A DNA stretch of 64,000 nt. It comes from Anoplopoma fimbria (taxonomy: Eukaryota > Chordata > Actinopteri > Perciformes > Anoplopomatidae). This document shows, piece by piece, positions 11,642-23,647 of this stretch. The position numbers were made by a program, and so were the translations under genes. The notes beneath the pieces are model-generated. The model saw nothing but the letters and a program-made list of their open reading frames with translations, ran no database searches and was not told the origin of the DNA. How positions within the stretch are numbered: position 1 is the stretch's first letter; each line of letters opens with the position of its first letter. The stretch spans positions 6,960,512 to 7,024,511 of the forward strand of contig NC_072460.1 of NCBI RefSeq assembly GCF_027596085.1, given 5' to 3'.

Positions 11642-13505
11642 TCATGACGTGTGAAGTTTTTACCACATCTACATATCGTAGCATATGTAACATTTTACGG
11701 TAAAATGTAGTTTTGGTAAAAACTTGAATAAATCCTGTTGTTTGAGGAGATGTTTTCACAGCGACATAAACAGATCTTTAACTTCCTAACACTAGCTCTG
11801 AGTAGCTTCTTTTATCAATACAGATACAATATTTAATTGCCTTACCTTTTGAATTGTATTAGATGACTTTACCAACTAAAAGAAAAATTTGTTGATGATA
11901 ATAAATATTTTTGAGATTAACCGAGTGACACTTGAATTTATTAGATAAGAACAGGTCTTGACAAACTGCATAACTTGCAGTTTAAATAGGTAATAAATCG
12001 CAATATATCACCATGTTTTATATAGCAAAACTTAAAGTGGCCCTATTATGCTTTTCCATTTTTTCCTCTGTAGTGTGTTATATATATTTTTGTACATGTA
12101 AAAGGTCCGTAGAGTGTAAAACCTGAAGTCCACGCCTAAAAGGAGTTAATCTGTGTGTTTTCTGAGGAACTGTAAAAGCCAGAGAAAATGACATTCATCA
12201 CTTTTTAAAAGTCATGGTTGTAAAAGATGTAAACCATAGCTGAAACTGCATTTTCCCCTCCACTCTAAGGTTTTTTTGAGAAGCTTGTTTTGCTCCAGGA
12301 AGCAAAAGAACAAGTCAGTCAAAAACATTTATTACAAGTAAGATTAAAACTTAAACGATGAACGCCATCTCCTGACAACCTGAGGACAGACTGGGCCCTG
12401 TGCCACGGGGTTAACTTCAGGGTTAACTCTGAGTTTTTTTAGACAGAGGTTTCACTTCTTACAGGGGTCAGATCGCCATGGTAATTTATACTGGGTTATG
12501 TTGGAGATAACAGATGACGCATACTAGTGTTATTAGTAGTATTTACACAAAGCTTTTTGATTTAACCCTGGTCCCATCTATGACTATAGAAACTTTAGAA
12601 AGATGACACTTGAATAAAGGTGTTCAGAGCATATTGTCAGCCGGTCCGTGTTTGATGATCTCAGTGCCTTTCTTGGTAGGAGGACTCCCTGGTGGTCGGA
12701 GCCCCGGAAGATTAACAGCATGTTCATCATCAAATGCCTCCACATCCACCTTAGCGTTGCAAGTAAAAAAGCTGATCTGAATAAGGAGCGAGACTTCCTC
12801 GGCCATGCTCTGATGGAGCATCTGTCTAAATTGTTTATCGGCCTTATTTCACCCATTCTTCTGGATGGGGGGGGGGCACGTTCTGCAAAGGGAAATTAAT
12901 GACAAAGGAACTTTTTTACTATGGATTGTGTTTGCCGGTAAATGAAAAATGACAGTAATATGCTTTCATTCAATAATAGAAGAAAATTCAGTAAGGTAAT
13001 TTGGTGTGAGAAGCATCGGTGCCCAATGTGTAACTGTGTGTGTCGTAGGATAAGATGTGGGAATTTCAATGAAGTCAATCTAATAGTTATTTACACTCCC
13101 TGCATCCTTAAAACAAATAAATCCCTTAATATTTGCCATCCTGTTTTTTGTTTTAACCCTCTACTGCAATCTTTTTTTTGACCATTTCACCGTTTATTTA
13201 CGTCTGCTCATGCTACGGTTTGTATGATATCTTAAGCAAAAATGTTGGTCCTCGTATTTTTCCGTGCGCATGCTTACGTACATCCAGCAACACGTGTCAA
13301 GTTCCACTCGTTGCATGCACAGTCTTTTCAAACAAACTTCGGCCTTCACAGGAAACAACGTAGTTAGGTTTAGGAAAATATCGTGGAACAGGAGGTTGAC
13401 GCCTCTGTCTGTTCGGGCACATACATTCCGGTGGGATCTCGTAATACATCATCAATTAAAACAACACAATTTAAAAAAAAGTAGGGCTGAAAAAAAACAT
13501 AAGAT

Positions 13506-13549
13506 TTTCTTTCAGGTGACAAGATACAAATCTTGTCACCTGAAAGAAA
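13506..13549. repeat. Perfect 20-bp inverted repeat (hairpin, 4-nt loop)
   Basis: The left arm TTTCTTTCAGGTGACAAGAT (13506-13525) is followed by the loop ACAA and an exact reverse complement at 13530-13549. No mismatch occurs in 20 bp; the next pair fails. The arm contains a CAGGTG E-box in each orientation. It is not recognised as a known microRNA, and the stem is shorter than a typical pre-miRNA, so it may be a remnant of a palindromic transposon end. Confidence 0.9.
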
Positions 13550-13861
13550 GTGCAGCTCTCTAATTGGCAGCATTTCCTGTTTGTTGTGGGAATACTTTTT
13601 TTGCAGTGTAAGGCACTCACTGCCCGAGCCCTGAACCACTGCAGACTCCAGTACAGAGCATTTCTGAAGAGAAGGACAGCTGACTGATGACTGACAAGAA
13701 AAACAGATATTTCTGCTTACCTTCCTTCCTTCCTTCCATCCTTTTTTCGACATGTTTCCTAACCCCGGACCTCTTCCCCTCCCTTCTCTGTCCTCTCTCC
13801 TTCCTTCCTGTCTCTGTTCCTGCAACACAAGGGCTTTCAGTAAAAAATATATTGATTCCCT

Positions 13862-13862
<1 letters not shown>

Positions 13863-13922
<60 letters not shown>

Positions 13923-13927
13923 CACAC
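13863..13927. repeat. (CA)n microsatellite
   Basis: Nearly pure CA array of about 32 units, ending in ATGCACACACG. Confidence 0.95.
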
Positions 13928-14236
13928 ACGCTTGTCTCTCTCTCTGCGCCTTTTCGGAGAAGAAGAGAAAGCGAGCAGCAACACTTCATTCAGCGTGTCA
14001 AAAATAAAAGGGCTGGTAGATTTTCAATCGACTGATAAACTGACATCCTGTATCAGTCAAAGTGAAAGTCAATGGGAGAGCAGCCGGGAGGTCTCCCACA
14101 CAGACTGACACACAAATAAGTAGACACACTAAAGAGGACAAATATTTTGATCAGTGGAAGTAATTGTTCTTTTATTTTTCCATGACATGTAAAATGTATC
14201 CTAACAAGATTATCATCATAAAGAACATGTTTAATT

Positions 14237-14366
14237 AAAGGAACAGTGTGTAGGATTTAGTTAAGCCATTTATATCTACACAGGGAGAGGGTCCACTTCA
14301 AGGAGTCTGCCATGTCGCACCGCCATATTTCTACAGTAGCCAAGAACGGGCCTTTTGCGTTTTTAC
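14237..14366 (+). mobile_element. Dispersed repeat family B fragment (starts AAAGGAACAGTGTGTAGG)
   Basis: Begins AAAGGAACAGTGTGTAGG and contains AGTCTGCCATGTCGCACC and AGTAGCCAAGAACGG. The same blocks recur at 55329-55565, which shows it is a dispersed family. Copy 3 of family A starts immediately after it, so family A probably inserted into or beside it. Confidence 0.7.
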
Positions 14367-14967
14367 CATAGACTGTATATAAGCAGTGGACGTAGTTATT
14401 GTGATGTCACCCATAGGTTTGTGAACTGCCGTTCTGAAGCTTGGAGTTAGCTTCATAACGGAAAAACCAGGCGGCAACCTCCTGTTGTGTCTTCAAACTT
14501 GCATTCTCTCTACTGTCCATTAGGTGGCGACTCCTCTGGTTGTATAGAAGTCTATGAGAAAATGACTCTACTTCTCTCTTGATTTATTCCCTCAGTAAAC
14601 ATTGTAAACATGAGTTTATGGTCTCAATCTCTAGTTTCAAGTCTTCCTCAATACAGCATGATGTTCATTTAGTAAATTATGCTCCATTTAGAGTCAAATA
14701 GCCCATAAAGCAGAGTATGATTTAGGGCGTGGCTTACTGTGATTGACAGGTTGCCACCAGAGACGTATACGGTGTCTTAACGTCACTCCTCCGCATTCCA
14801 AATATAGTTACTTCTGTTCATTGGCTGCAAAAAAAAATGTATATGGGAACGGCCGTAATCCAAGATGGCGACGGCGAAATCACCGAACTGGAGGCCTCAA
14901 AACAGCTGTCCACAAACTAATGGGTGACGTCACGGTGACTATGTCCACTTCCTATCTACAGTCTATG
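14367..14967 (+). mobile_element. Family A dispersed element, copy 3 (full-length, with TIRs)
   Basis: This copy shows the architecture of the family. Its left end, CATAGACTGTATATAAG.., is the approximate reverse complement of its right end, ..CTATCTACAGTCTATG. The imperfect match runs for about 60 bp and includes TGTGATGTCACCCA on the left against TGGGTGACGTCACGG on the right. The interior holds the blocks seen in the other copies. With long terminal inverted repeats, about 600 bp and no coding capacity, it fits a MITE-like DNA element. No unambiguous target duplication was seen. Confidence 0.8.
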
Positions 14968-17900
14968 GGTAGGACACTTTCTAAGAGTCCTTGCCCCAGT
15001 AACTTCCTGCCTTAGTCCTAACTCTTACTGGTGGAGCTGCTGAAATAACCTCTGAAACTGTAACTATTCTGCAAACTTGCTTTTCAATCCGGCCATAAAT
15101 GCCCTTTTAATGTGTTCATCCATGTTTCTTTGGGAGTGACTCAAATAAAAAACTTCATTGTTGAGTCGAGCAAAATAAAAAAAAATGTATCCGCCCTCTT
15201 GCCTCCTCTGTTCAGGTCTGGATCACGTTGATCTGAAGAGTCTCCTCTATCTCACCAAGCTAGCTTATTATCTCCCCCAGCGCTTTCTTATCTGAATGGC
15301 TGTAATGTCAGCCTCCTCTATCTATCTTTCTCTGTCTATCTCTAGGCCAAGTGTGCAGCTAGGTGTGTGACATGTGTGTGTATGTGTGTGTGTGTTTGTA
15401 TGCCAGGGTTGGGATTTGTGTGCAGGATTTCCCCCCCCCCCCCGACTAACCTGCGTCTCACCTGTCTCCTAGCTGTTTATCTAACTTTCTGACTGTCTCT
15501 CCGTCTCTATCTCTTGTCCGTCATCCTGTCCAGTCTGTCCCGTAACAATCGTCTCATTCTGCCACCAAGATCAACCGTCATTATCTGTCAGCTGCTAGAA
15601 CAAATAGATAACTCTGAAAGGTGCTTCTCTTTTATGGCGGCGTATAAATTCTCGATCGAGGCGCGTATTTCAGCATCTTGACAAACGTGAAGGGAATCGT
15701 GTTTGATAGGTTGTGTAATTTCCTGCGGCGTTCCAAACGAACTCGTTGCTCACGTCGACAGTAGTCTTAATTATTCTGGCTAATGTGTTTTTACTTACCA
15801 GTTACATTCATTAACCTCAATTAGCCTTCAGAAAGTGGCGTAGCGTCACTGCTGGCACTTATTCCTCACGACGCGAACGTGTTTTCGACATTTGTGAGTG
15901 TGTGAGCATGTGTGTGTGAGCGTGTGTGTGCAGCAGTAATGGAATGATAATTGGAGCTGGGAATAATTAATCAGTCATTACTGTGTACAATCAGAATAAA
16001 TGTGTTGTTAACATGGGTGTGACACCGTGAGTGCACAAGCAAGCGTACTGTATAAAGGGAGTGCATGCATGTGTAAATACTCACAAACACAGACACACAC
16101 ACTTCCATACGCTTCAGCAGGGAGATGTAGTTGGACAAATAAGTGATTATGGAATTATGTGTGTGTGTGTGTGTGTGTGTGTTTGTGTTTATTAGCTCCC
16201 AAGTTAGAGACTGTAGTTTAATCGATCTTTTATCGTCGTTTGTGATTATAAATAATATGAATTTTATTGATATTATGAATACTTCCACGCTTGACAAATG
16301 ATATGTGATGAAAAAAAGGAATTCATCTGTAATTTTACAGAAACTAAATACAAGAAGCATGTTAACGTACATACTGATGTCAAGTGAAAGGGCCATTCCA
16401 TCTGTTTACTATAGAAGGAGTATAGTAAACAGATTATAGTCTTGTATGTCCCCAAACTATGGGCTTGGCTGGGCACAATGACTTCTGTCAAAGTCTCCGC
16501 TGGTTGCCTGGCAACGTGACTGTGTAACGCCAAGACTCACAATCTAAGACGCCTGCAGAACTTTGTATGGATTAAACAAACAAGATATAACATGTTAGAT
16601 GATAGATTTTGTTTCTTTTTGACAGAGCAAGGCTACCTGTTTCCAGTATATATGCTAAGCTAAGCTAACCAGCAAGGATAAACATAGTGGGTGACTTATA
16701 AACTAACTTTACATAAAACCAAACCGCTGGAATGTAAGCTTGTTTTTGTGTTTTCTATCTGTGCATACAGTGGCCGATGGTGGGAATACTACAGTTAAAA
16801 TGATGACAATACGGAGAGAAGAACAATGTGTGGTGTTTAGAAGACGTGACAGAAGGAGATCCTGAAATAGTGATCAGGCGTTACATTAATGAAGAAGGCC
16901 CAGAATTAACTGGTTGAGAACTCCACCGACTTCCCTAAATGTAGTCCACCACTGTTTCATCCGTGTCATGTGAGTGTATCCCCATGGTTACAGTGGACGG
17001 ACTGTATGGCAAGTTTAATGTGCACATATAACCCTTCTCCCCCCCCCCACTGCTCTGATTGGCCTGGTTTAAACTGCTGCATGCATCCTAAAGAGGAGGG
17101 AGGTCCCGGCGGGCCGGCAGATAATGAATGCCCTCTATCTATCCTGGAGAGAGAGACGGTCAGAAAGAAAAGAGAGAGAGAGAGAGAGGGCTATACAGTA
17201 CTCTCTCACATATACTGTGTGGCATTATGGAACCTGCCCCCCCCTCCCTCCATCTCTATTTCCCGCTTACCCGCACTCATTCACATACATATGGGGGCTG
17301 AACTCGCTGACCGTCTGCTGCACCGGCCCTGACATCCATCCACGTATCCAGACTCCTGACCTTCAGACGGCTCGGAGCCCAGGCCGCTCAGCATCTCCGT
17401 ACCCGGACGTGTGCGGCACGGGGGAATGGGACGCGGGGGAGATAGGGGAATGGCACGTGTCATCTCCACTGGTGATCGATAGATATTAAGACAGTACAGC
17501 AAGCATATATTTAAGGGAGGAAGGAGGGGGGGGGGGGGGGGCCAGCTTCCGATCAGGTCAAACAATGTTTTACTCAGGATTTTGTGAAACTGTGTTTCAT
17601 TTTTTTTTCTTCCTTACTTAGGATTTCAGTTAACTTTTTTTTTCTTTTTACAAAATGTACCAAACCCTGGCAACGTGAAAGTTATTTGGTAGATTATAAT
17701 ACCAATAAATATGAAAATAAATATAAAAATTTAAATCATACCCTCTGAAATAAAAATAAATCTGGTTTGAATTGAAATCAAACACTTATGCTAAGCTTGT
17801 TTGTGAGATATCTAGTCATGGCCGATCTATAGAGGGAACCATAGAGTGCATCTTTAGATGGATGAACATTTTGTGAGATTAAATACATCAATCTGGTGCA

Positions 17901-18272
17901 CTTTGAGAGCAAATTTTAGATGCTAGAAGAACTCTTTTAAAAAACGTTGCGCTCTAGTAAATAATTTAACCGTAAACACAGTGGTTGTATAAATATAAAT
18001 GGTGATGATTAACAAAAACACATCCACAAGAGAGATGTCCATGTTTGAGGTGGGTTTGCCACCTTTTTTGTTTTTATTTTTGCATATAAAAACAAAATGC
18101 CAACCCCAAGAAGCAACTTTTCCTCCGACAGGTGAGGATGAAATTGTCCCAAACAGAGGAAGTGGTTACTTGTGCTGCCGAATCACTTCAAGATCTACTT
18201 TATGATGTTAGGATAACGGTCTGATACTTAACTAAAAATACTGGAAGCAGACATCAAGACAGCTGGCAGAGC

Positions 18273-18367
<95 letters not shown>

Positions 18368-19700
18368 GGCAACACTGCATGTTGCTTCAGGGAGTAATTA
18401 CATAAAAAAATTGCTCAAGTTTGTCCTCCAACTGAAGTTCATTCATAAATACAGAGTTTAACTCTATCTGGCTGCTGTAAAAGTAAACAGACTGATAGTA
18501 AAGGGTTAAAAGGATCTAATCCATGTCAGATATTCATATTGATTCCTCTTATTGGTATGTCTACAAACAGCTTTAGCCGCGCTGCTGTGCATGCATGCCA
18601 ACGTCGCCATTTTGAATCCAAAATCCTTGCAGATCTTCTCTTTAAACATTGAGAGGGGAGGGGTGGTTTCCAACCAGAAGCACCGTAGGCCGTACGCTGT
18701 TAGCATCATACGCTGAGGCTAGCACAGCGAACCAATCGGCGTGAGAGTCGTTTGCGCTGTGGCGAGCGCAAATGAAAACACGGGAGCTATGGCCGAGGCG
18801 GAACTAACTTAAGTCAAACTCCTCCTCAACACATTTCATTTTTTTATTATTTGATCCATTTCAGTATTTTCAGTTTTAGTTGTAGTCTGACTCGTAGCCT
18901 TTTGGGAAAGTGTGTCCGTGCAGGGTGTTTTATACATGCTAATACACAATTGTTTGACATTTTCCCTTTTTTTTAATAATAAAAATAGTTTACAAAAGCT
19001 GAAAGTGCACATGCTACACTGCTGTCTTGACTGTTTTGCTCTTAAGTCAAAGTCATTGTTGTACACGGTCACATGAGCAATCTCCCTTTCTTGTTTGTGG
19101 CTAATGGGCACAAAAAGCATAATTTAAAAAAACAACAGGGATGAACAACCCTCCAGGCAGAATCTCACCGTTCTGCTTCACAGTCTGCACCACTATCGTG
19201 CCCCGGTGTTCAACCTTCATCCAGGTACAAACCACACTCGGAGCAGCTATCTGCGGGAATACTGAAGCACTTTATATTTTCATTGTCATCGTTCGGTGTA
19301 TGGAAGGTAGCGATATGTCCCTAACGATGTCATTAGAAAAACAATGTAAGTAAAGATCCACATGGGGTGAACCACCTATGCAGGTTTGTGTATTTTTGGC
19401 AAAAAAAAAAGTATGGATTTCTGACCTTATGAGATCTCAACTCTCAGGCTGAACTAGGTATTGTCGACTTGCTGTCGCACTGATCGTAGCGTTTTGCCTC
19501 ACATAGTTAACCGGCATTTTTGAGACGGGCAGAAGTGCAAAATCATCTTTTTTCTAACCGCCAAAGGTGACAAATGCACTGAAACCAAACCCACGCTTTC
19601 AACGTTCTCGGAATCGCTTCGAGACGACACAAGGAGTCAGCAGTCAATGATGTTATAAAAAAACAGTTGTTGAGAGGCACTAAAATATTAGGATGATGAG
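14968..19700. other. Gene-free stretch with CA arrays and a candidate regulatory block
   Basis: No coding exon is supported. The block at about 15580-15990 is unique, contains several TTAATTA/AATTA/TAATGA cores and looks like developmental regulatory sequence. Simple repeats include a C-run (15429-15443), a (TG)n at about 16158-16182, a (GA)n near 17170-17188, a G-run (17527-17541) and a long (CA)n at 18278-18363. The open frames around 16970-17490 are low-complexity and not convincing. Confidence 0.4.
18278..18363. repeat. (CA)n microsatellite, ~43 units
   Basis: Uninterrupted CA dinucleotide array. Confidence 0.97.
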
Positions 19701-19986
19701 GTCAGCCATTTTGAAGCCTTGCCATCTTGAATTACGGCCGCCGCCATGTTTTTTTTTTTGTTGCAGCCACTGAACGGAAGTTACCATATTTGGAATGTGG
19801 AGGAGTGACGCAGATACGCCGAATACAGCAACCTGTCAATCAAAATAGGCCCGCCCTGAAGCGTACTCGGCTTTATGGTCGTTTTGCCTCTAAATAGTCG
19901 CCCCCTTCTGGTCAGTAGAGAGAATGCAAGTTTTAAAACACTTTCGTCCTTGGCTTCACTCAGCAGAACCGGAGGTTGCCGCCTGA
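19701..19986 (-). mobile_element. Family A dispersed element, copy 4 (internally deleted)
   Basis: Reverse-orientation copy. It has GCCATCTTGAATTACGGCC, CCATATTTGGAATG, GGAGGAGTGACGCAGATACG and GGTCAGTAGAGAGAATGC. The middle third (the CCTCAGTAAACATTG and CATGAGTTTATGG blocks) is missing, so the part around 19890 joins directly to the CGCCCCCTTCTGG block. Confidence 0.85.
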
Positions 19987-22780
19987 TACACACACAGCTT
20001 TGAAATATAATAATGGTGAGGAACGACTTCTTTGAGGGAAACAGATGCGGCTGACCCGTCTTTCCACTTTGTGCATGGCGGAGCAGGAAACAAGGGAGGG
20101 CTAGAAAACAGTGTAGGAGCAGTACTCCTGGTATAACAGCTATAAAATAAAGTACTTATATGGATAGTTAGGGCAGGTGTGTGTGTTCGCCCTGTGAGTG
20201 TGTGTATATGTGTGTGTTAGAGTGATTGTGGGCTGCAGACTGGACGACTTGATGAAGCGGTAAATTTCACTTCTCCTTCTCGCCCCTATGTTTCCCCCAG
20301 CAATCGTCTCTTCCTACACACACACACACACACAAACACACCTTACTCGGCGCTCTGCTCCGGTTTGACCCTCCTTCACACCTGAACTGCTCTGCTGAGG
20401 AAGAAAGAACCTACAGCACTCATTCAAACACACAGCCCTCAGACAGAAACATCAGCAGTGTGTTCCTGCCTTTAACTCCGGGACGGAGAATCCGCGATGC
20501 GTCTTCGGCTTCCCTCAGACACACTCGAGGTTCGCCCGCAGTTTGATGCCCTCAAATTCAGAGACAGAGAACAGGAGGAGGCGGGGATAGCGAGAGCAAG
20601 GAGATTAATAAAGAGGTGATTTACCGTATTGGAACGGCGAGAGGATGGACCAAAGGGAGCGGGGTTGTGAGGAGGAAAGGAGATAGGGGGGAAATAAACA
20701 GCGACGTGCAGAGAGGTTGGGGAGGAGGAGGGGGAGTGAGAGGAGCCGAGAGAGCGAGCTGATGTTTGCTGACAAGGGCAGAAGCGAGGCCTCCTCCGAG
20801 AGCGGGCCTGATGCAGAAACAAATGAGGCGACAGGAGGGAGCAGACAGCTCCGTCACACACTCCGCCATGTGTGTGTGCGTGTGTGTGTGCGTAGAAACC
20901 CCCCCAGAGTGGTTGTCACTGTTTCTGACACTCCACCAAAGGAAAACATCCACCTCCAAGAAAGCCACAACAACAGTGTAATGCTCATAGGTGCATTTAG
21001 CAAGGACAGAGAGAGGACATGGAGGGGGAGGTGGGGGTGCAAAGAGGGTATTTGTGCTGCCGGTAAAGAGGACCTTAGTGGGCCGCAGGGGACACGGCAG
21101 TGTCGCGGCGGCACGCCATCCTCTCAAGTCAGGTTGTGATAAGACACACAAACACACACGTGTCTCCCCTCCCTCCCCACCCTCCTCCCCCTCTGACTGG
21201 CAGAGCAGTGTAAACTAGCAGCATGTGTCTGCTGCGCTGGGGCTTCTGGGGAGGCAGTTAGCAGAGTAATGGGCACTCAGTCGCTCACACAGCTTGTTAC
21301 GGGACAGGCAGGGATACGGAGCGACAACTATAGGGACAACAAGTGACATAACTATGTAGTTACTGAAGATGTGACTCATATAAGCCACATTTTCACAGGT
21401 GCAGACCCAGGTTACAGCGGTGCGGTGCCCTTGGGTGATTCCGATTTTGGAGCCCGATCTTGTGATCCGAACATTTCCAAAGTCAAGAGTCAAAAAATTG
21501 ATACATGTTATCAGTGACAAAATCCACAATGTGTTTTCATCAAAATAAATATTCTGTTTCATCATTTGTTGGCGTTTAGCCTTTCAAAAACAACTTTTTC
21601 ATGGTTTTCACTGTTTTCATTCATGATGATGAGAGCGGAGAACTTCATCCTGAGAAGCAGACCAGTAGAGTGATATGATATTAGCTTTTTGATTACAAAC
21701 AAGACATACAAACACAAGCTGGTTGACTTTGTCATACACTTCATGGAGGAGCCCAACAAGGAGATCAGCGAGATGAAACTGTGTTAATGCCATCGCCCCT
21801 GTCATTGCTGAGGAATACCTTTTAGAACTTCTGATGGCAGTGTTGGTCCCACACAAGCTGGGAAAATACTCCAAGGGGCCAATCAGCACAAGGGTGGAAA
21901 ACTAAAAGGAGAAGACAGCCAATCAGCAAGCAGATGAGAAACATCCAATCCAGTGATGACATCATTTGTACCCACTGTTTGAGTTGATGCACACAAAGAT
22001 ATTCATTGAAAATCATTTAATCCGATGTCTCACTTTTAAAATTGAGCATTTTGTTTCAGGATTTTTTTAGAGGGCGATGATGTCACACAATAAAACGACA
22101 GACAAGCTTCGTTTGACATCCTTAATATATTAAGGTGTAAAATATTGACATTCAGAACAGCCCTGAACCCTGGACAGCGCTGTTTGCTGCGTGTGGATGA
22201 TGCGTGTATGTGCAGCGGCGCTGTCCAGTGCTGAAATGGAACAGATAGGAGAGAGGGAGACCTTTCTACAGGCCTGATTTGACAGAAAATAGTTACGTTC
22301 AAAATATATTTAGGCTTTGATTAATTCAAGTCATTCCTTAAAGATTAAACAGCAGCAATGTCATTGTTATTTAGCCTTTATGGGCTGTATGGTTAAACCA
22401 AGGTACTGTATGTTATTTTAAGTTATGTTAATAGATTCTTTTTTATTTATATGTATAAGCTCAACACAGGCACTGCAGACAAATGTTAGACCCAAGCATA
22501 CACAGCCTTTATAATCGTCACTAACTAAGCCACCATTAAAAGAGAAAAACAGAATTATCAAATTGACCACAGCGTCACATGTTTGGACAGAAAAAAATTG
22601 TAGATTAGCTTTACCTCAAGCAGAACATCTTCTTTCTTGACTTTGTCTATTCTAAGTCATGAAAAGATTAGTAAATCGTTTCTGTTTCAGAGTTGTTCTG
22701 AGTTCTTTCCTCGCAGTTAGTAGCAACAGTCTGAATGCAGAAAACACACATACATTAAACGGAGAGAACTGACCATTATC
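19987..22780. other. Gene-free stretch
   Basis: Several overlapping frames exist at 20470-21220 on both strands, but they are proline/serine- or CA-rich shadows without recognisable domains or splice context. The minus-strand frames at 21215-22302 also lack any recognised domain. Short CA/GT runs occur near 20316-20332 and 20870-20892. Nothing else is identified. Confidence 0.35.
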
Positions 22781-22869
22781 CCTTCGATAGCTCAGTTGGT
22801 AGAGCGGAGGACTGTAGTGGTTGAGCAGCTGAAATCCTTAGGTCGCTGGTTCAAATCCGGCTCGAAGGA
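22781..22869 (+). tRNA. tRNA-Tyr(GTA) with 16-nt intron
   Basis: The acceptor stem CCTTCGA (22781-22787) pairs exactly with TCGAAGG (22862-22868), followed by discriminator A at 22869. The A-box (TAGCTCAGTTGGTAGAGCGG) and B-box (GGTTCAAATCC) are intact. The anticodon GTA is at 22814-22816, preceded by CT and followed by G37. A 16-nt intron (22818-22833) sits between positions 37 and 38, the canonical place, and eukaryotic tRNA-Tyr genes characteristically carry an intron there. With the intron removed, the anticodon stem GAGGA/TCCTT closes and the mature tRNA would be 73 nt before CCA addition. A T5 run at 22872-22876 is a suitable RNA polymerase III terminator. The gene looks functional. Confidence 0.97.
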
Positions 22870-22876
22870 GATTTTT

Positions 22877-23095
22877 GGGCACATGAGGTAGAGCGCTTGT
22901 CCCGTAACCACAAGGTTGGTGGTTCAAACCCCTCTACTGGCAACATGCCGAGGTGTCCTTGAGCAAGACACCTAACCCCAAGTTGCTCCCCGGGCGCTTC
23001 ATTGCAGCCCACTGCTCCTCCGCGATGGGTTAAATGCAGAGAAATAATTTCCCCATTGTGGGACTAATAAAGGCTTAATTATTATTATTATTATT
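22877..23095 (+). mobile_element. tRNA-derived SINE with (ATT)n tail
   Basis: It contains a tRNA-like promoter remnant (GGTAGAGCGCTTGTCC and B-box GGTTCAAACC). The body GGTGTCCTTGAGCAAGACAC, CCCAAGTTGCTCCC is a core also present in the element at 40147-40431. It ends in AATAAAGGCTTAATT followed by ATT repeats. It starts a few bases after the terminator of the tRNA-Tyr gene. The 5' end is difficult to place because the head is truncated. Confidence 0.8.
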
Positions 23096-23524
23096 GAGTG
23101 GAGAGATTTCAGCAGACTCTGAGCAGTATCTAAAGTCGTTTAGCTGAACTTAAGATGATAAGATATCAAATGTGGTGGCACTACGTCATTGTGAACTACT
23201 TGACTAGTATTTTGAGTGTGCACGCAACATATGGTAATTATTTTTCTTTATATATAAATGCTGGATATAACATTTAATTATTTATTTTTTAATTGAAAGT
23301 ATTTTAAAAGTAATCTAATTTGGTGCTTTTTTAAGATTGAATCAAGCTTCTATTGGCAACACAAACATGTCTGTGTATGGTGATGGTGTCACTTAGTGCT
23401 CCACACCACTTGATTAACAAAAGTGCTCCACTTCTGAAAAGATATTCTGAAACCAGCAGCGCTACCACCATGTTACTGAGAAATGTGCTTAAACTAGAAA
23501 TGCTGCTCGAGGCTACTGCCCAAC

Positions 23525-23647
23525 CCAGGCTGCAACCTCGGCATCTGAAAAGTGAAGCAAGCTGACGTTCCTTAAAGCTGCATTCTCTCTAATGTCCATC
23601 AGGGGGCGACTCATCTGGTTGTATAGAAGTCTATGAGAAAATGACTC
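23525..23647 (+). mobile_element. Family A dispersed element, copy 5, left part
   Basis: Left portion of a family A copy, running from CCAGGCTGCAACCTCGG through GCATTCTCTC and GGGGGCGACTCATCTGG to AGAAAATGACTC. It is cut at 23647 by the LTR insertions and resumes at 25893/25898. Joining the two parts across GACTC restores the block seen uninterrupted in copies 1 and 3. Confidence 0.9.

Larger units (their letters stand above)
11642..14236. other. Repeat-rich intergenic region
   Basis: No gene is supported. At 11690-11870 lies sequence that recurs, diverged, at about 43885-44105. At about 12033-12330 lies a block starting GTGGCCCTATTATGCTTTTC, a start I associate with a common fish interspersed repeat. 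At about 12390-12570 is another probable repeat fragment with GGTTAACTCTGAG. GTTAGGTTTAGGAAAA at about 13362-13378 is a further fish-type repeat fragment. A perfect hairpin (13506-13549) and a (CA)n array (13863-13927) are listed separately. Confidence 0.45.

Noticed and set aside
13370..13984. 204-codon minus-strand frame
   Set aside because: Much of its openness comes from the (CA)n array read as Val-Cys and from the hairpin region. No domain or exon structure.
16970..17489. Overlapping 120-121 codon plus-strand frames
   Set aside because: Low-complexity GA, C and G tracts; no splice signals or domains.
20621..21157. 178-codon minus-strand frame and its plus-strand partners
   Set aside because: Proline/serine-rich with a CA run. 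Several overlapping frames are open at once, which indicates composition rather than coding.
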